DNA of 7,598 nucleotides from Candidatus Woesearchaeota archaeon (GTDB taxonomy: Archaea > Nanobdellota > Nanobdellia > Woesearchaeales > GW2011-AR9). Each line of letters starts with the position of its first letter. Position 1 is the first letter of the stretch. Under the pieces are notes generated by a model. It did no database searches. It was not told where the DNA came from and worked only from the letters and a program-made list of their open reading frames with translations. The stretch spans positions 1 through 7,598 of the forward strand of contig JACQNF010000003.1 in assembly GCA_016203215.1 (NCBI GenBank), written 5' to 3'. The position numbers were made by a program, and so were the translations under genes. Positions 6,843 to 7,598 of the stretch are shown here, one piece after another.

Positions 6843-6964
6843 TCTTTTCAGGGGACATTTTTCTTTGGGACCAAGACAAGCACAGTCTTGATAAGACAAC
6901 GTAAGGGTGTCTTTCAAGATACTTCGTATCTTTCAAGACACTGTCGGTTCGTTGCGTTTTCGAC
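6842..6964 (+). ncRNA. Structured non-coding stretch, candidate small RNA or leader
   Basis: This segment lies between two plus-strand promoters and contains no convincing ORF. It carries a two-tier hairpin at 6907-6941 and a smaller one at 6872-6890, with CAAGAC and GTCTTG arms around a seven-base loop. A competing stem-loop at 6885-6897 pairs GTCTT with AAGAC across three bases. The words AAGAC and GTCTT together occur five times, so alternative pairings are possible. No clear T-tract directly follows the large hairpin, so a 3' end is not obvious and read-through into the 7001 gene is likely. It does not match tRNA or a riboswitch class I know. Confidence 0.38.
6907..6941. repeat. Perfect two-tier inverted repeat (hairpin)
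   Basis: GTGTCTT (6907-6913) pairs with AAGACAC (6935-6941), and AAGATAC (6916-6922) pairs with GTATCTT (6926-6932) around a TTC loop. The two seven-base-pair stems are separated by a symmetrical TC/TC internal loop. At the DNA level it is a long palindrome and could also serve as a protein-binding site in the divergent control region. Confidence 0.75.
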
Positions 6965-7000
6965 TTGACAACTCACCGCCAGCGGTGTATAATACCACAC
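6965..7000 (+). promoter_or_regulatory. Consensus proximal promoter of the 7001 gene, leaderless
   Basis: TTGACA (6965-6970), a 17-base spacer and TATAAT (6988-6993) make a perfect sigma-70-type promoter. The predicted transcription start falls at 7000-7001, on or next to the A of the ATG at 7001. No Shine-Dalgarno is present. Confidence 0.82.
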
Positions 7001-7240
7001 ATGAACTTCACCCCCCTCACGATGGCTCAAATTTTTGCGCTAGTCCCACATAACATCCCCGTCCTTGGCGTCGCCCCCGTTCGAGCGTTTTATCAATTCG
7101 TCTCCGAAAGCGATCCGGTTTTGCGGGCGCATTTCAAACAAGTGTTTTTCTCGCTGATGAGTACCAGCTTCATGATTACCTCTCCAGACCTCAAAATTTT
7201 TGATCGTGCCCGCTGGCTCCCCTATGGGTCTTTTTCATAA
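7001..7240 (+). CDS. Unrecognised protein, 79 residues; possibly the first half of a frameshifted gene
   Basis: I do not recognise this protein. It starts at the ATG placed just after a consensus promoter; a TTG-started extension from 6965 would begin inside the -35 box and is rejected. The product is hydrophobic and helical, with aromatic-rich segments (AFYQFV at 29-34, FKQVFFSLM at 45-53), but has no clean transmembrane span. It ends in TAA at 7238-7240, right after a run of five T (7231-7235). Reading on in the +1 frame from that run joins smoothly to the next ORF and would give a protein of about 179 residues. It is divergent from the phage block and is the only visible client of the two plus-strand promoters. 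Confidence 0.55.
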   Translation: MNFTPLTMAQIFALVPHNIPVLGVAPVRAFYQFVSESDPVLRAHFKQVFFSLMSTSFMITSPDLKIFDRARWLPYGSFS

Positions 7241-7541
7241 TTTTTTGGCGCTCACGCGTCAAGAGCAGAAAGCTATTTTAGGCAGTTTTTATGCCATGAC
7301 CGATTCTCCCCAACGCACCATCCCTCATCTGACGACCTTACTCCAATGGTACGAAGATGGTCTCGTCGGTCTTTGTCTCGATCAGGCCCAAGAACATATT
7401 CTCCCGGTGATTTTGCCTCAATATACTTCTGCGGGGCAAGCTCTGTGGAATCTGATGGGCCAACGTCCGCTCGCGCCGGCGCTCACGGAAAAAGTGACTG
7501 ATCTGGTCCAAGAATTTGACCTGACCGAATATACCCCCTAA
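7224..7541 (+). CDS. Unrecognised protein, 105 residues; possibly the second half of a frameshifted gene
   Basis: I do not recognise this protein. As an independent gene it would start at the ATG at 7224, inside the preceding ORF with 17 bases of overlap and no visible Shine-Dalgarno. A TTG at 7200 is a further option. The sequence is helical and soluble-looking, with an LTRQEQKAILGSFYAM segment, a tryptophan in LLQWYEDGL and an acidic C-terminus ending EFDLTEYTP. Its frame is +1 relative to the upstream ORF, and T-runs of five (7231-7235) and six bases lie at the junction. Lack of its own ribosome site favours expression as the tail of the upstream gene by frameshifting, or a recent single-base change. 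Confidence 0.5.
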   Translation: MGLFHNFLALTRQEQKAILGSFYAMTDSPQRTIPHLTTLLQWYEDGLVGLCLDQAQEHILPVILPQYTSAGQALWNLMGQRPLAPALTEKVTDLVQEFDLTEYTP

Positions 7542-7598
7542 ACAAAAAAATCTACCTCGAGCGAAAAAATATTCCCCAATTTTTTGACCCCTCGGGGA
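7542..7598. other. Terminal non-coding stretch with weak inverted repeats
   Basis: No gene is visible in the last 57 bases. An A-run and T-run form an AT-only inverted repeat (7564-7570 with 7579-7585). On the minus strand TCCCC and GGGGA flank it, followed by ATATTTTTT. That could be a weak terminator for a minus-strand gene lying to the right, but the loop is long and the window ends here. Confidence 0.25.

Noticed and set aside
6748..6936. Minus-strand ORF of 62 residues upstream of dnaE
   Set aside because: It runs through the hairpin and the dnaE promoter, overlaps the dnaE start, and has no recognisable features.
6907..6964. Rho-independent terminator after the large hairpin
   Set aside because: No T-tract follows the stem directly; the next T-run (four bases) is about 15 bases away.
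6965..7000. TTG-started N-terminal extension of the 7001 gene
   Set aside because: The extension would consist of the -35 and -10 boxes of a perfect promoter; the ATG at 7001 is the better start.
1..7598. CRISPR array, tRNA, insertion sequence or attachment site
   Set aside because: No regularly spaced repeats, cloverleaf sequence, transposase motif or flanking direct repeats were found by eye.

Overview
The window looks like part of a tailed double-stranded DNA phage genome, or a prophage, rather than ordinary bacterial chromosome. The main reason is the left end, which carries the start of a large terminase (DNA-packaging ATPase) gene overlapping the gene just upstream of it. Upstream of that lie a sigma-like transcription factor, a tubulin/FtsZ-superfamily GTPase and a complete DnaE-type DNA polymerase III alpha subunit. 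The standard bacterial code fits: TAA and TGA are both used as stops and no in-frame stop interrupts a major gene. I cannot name the host. Three promoter-proximal genes appear to be leaderless (-10 box 7-8 bases before the start codon, no Shine-Dalgarno), a habit common in several bacterial groups but rare in enterobacteria.

Layout. A minus-strand block fills positions 1 to 6751. In order of transcription it is: dnaE (6751-3566), tubulin-like GTPase (3535-2255), a 59-residue ORF (2258-2079), a 96-residue ORF (2089-1799), a sigma-like factor (1752-1201), a putative small terminase subunit (1163-633) and the large terminase subunit (640 to beyond the left edge). Gaps are at most about 50 bases and three junctions overlap. 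Consensus promoters lie before dnaE and between dnaE and the tubulin-like gene. The block therefore mixes replication, cytoskeletal, transcription-control and packaging functions.

A divergent intergenic region of about 250 bases (6752-7000) holds the dnaE promoter on the minus strand and two tandem plus-strand promoters. Between the plus-strand promoters is a strongly structured stretch, with a 35-base two-tier hairpin and repeated complementary five-base words. It could be a small RNA or a structured leader. To the right, two unrecognised plus-strand ORFs (7001-7240 and 7224-7541) overlap in frames related by +1, next to runs of T. They may be one gene with a programmed or accidental frameshift, or two overlapping genes. 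The last 57 bases are non-coding with weak palindromes.

How the genes may work together (inference): the polymerase replicates the genome and probably proofreads through an intact PHP metal site. The tubulin-like filament, which ends in an unusual zinc-ribbon-like tail, may move or position DNA or capsids. The sigma-like factor sits immediately before the terminase genes, where other phages place their late-gene activators. The most unusual items are the tubulin-like protein with its DnaJ-type CxxCxGTG tail, the repeated leaderless promoter design, the structured RNA region and the +1-frame gene pair.
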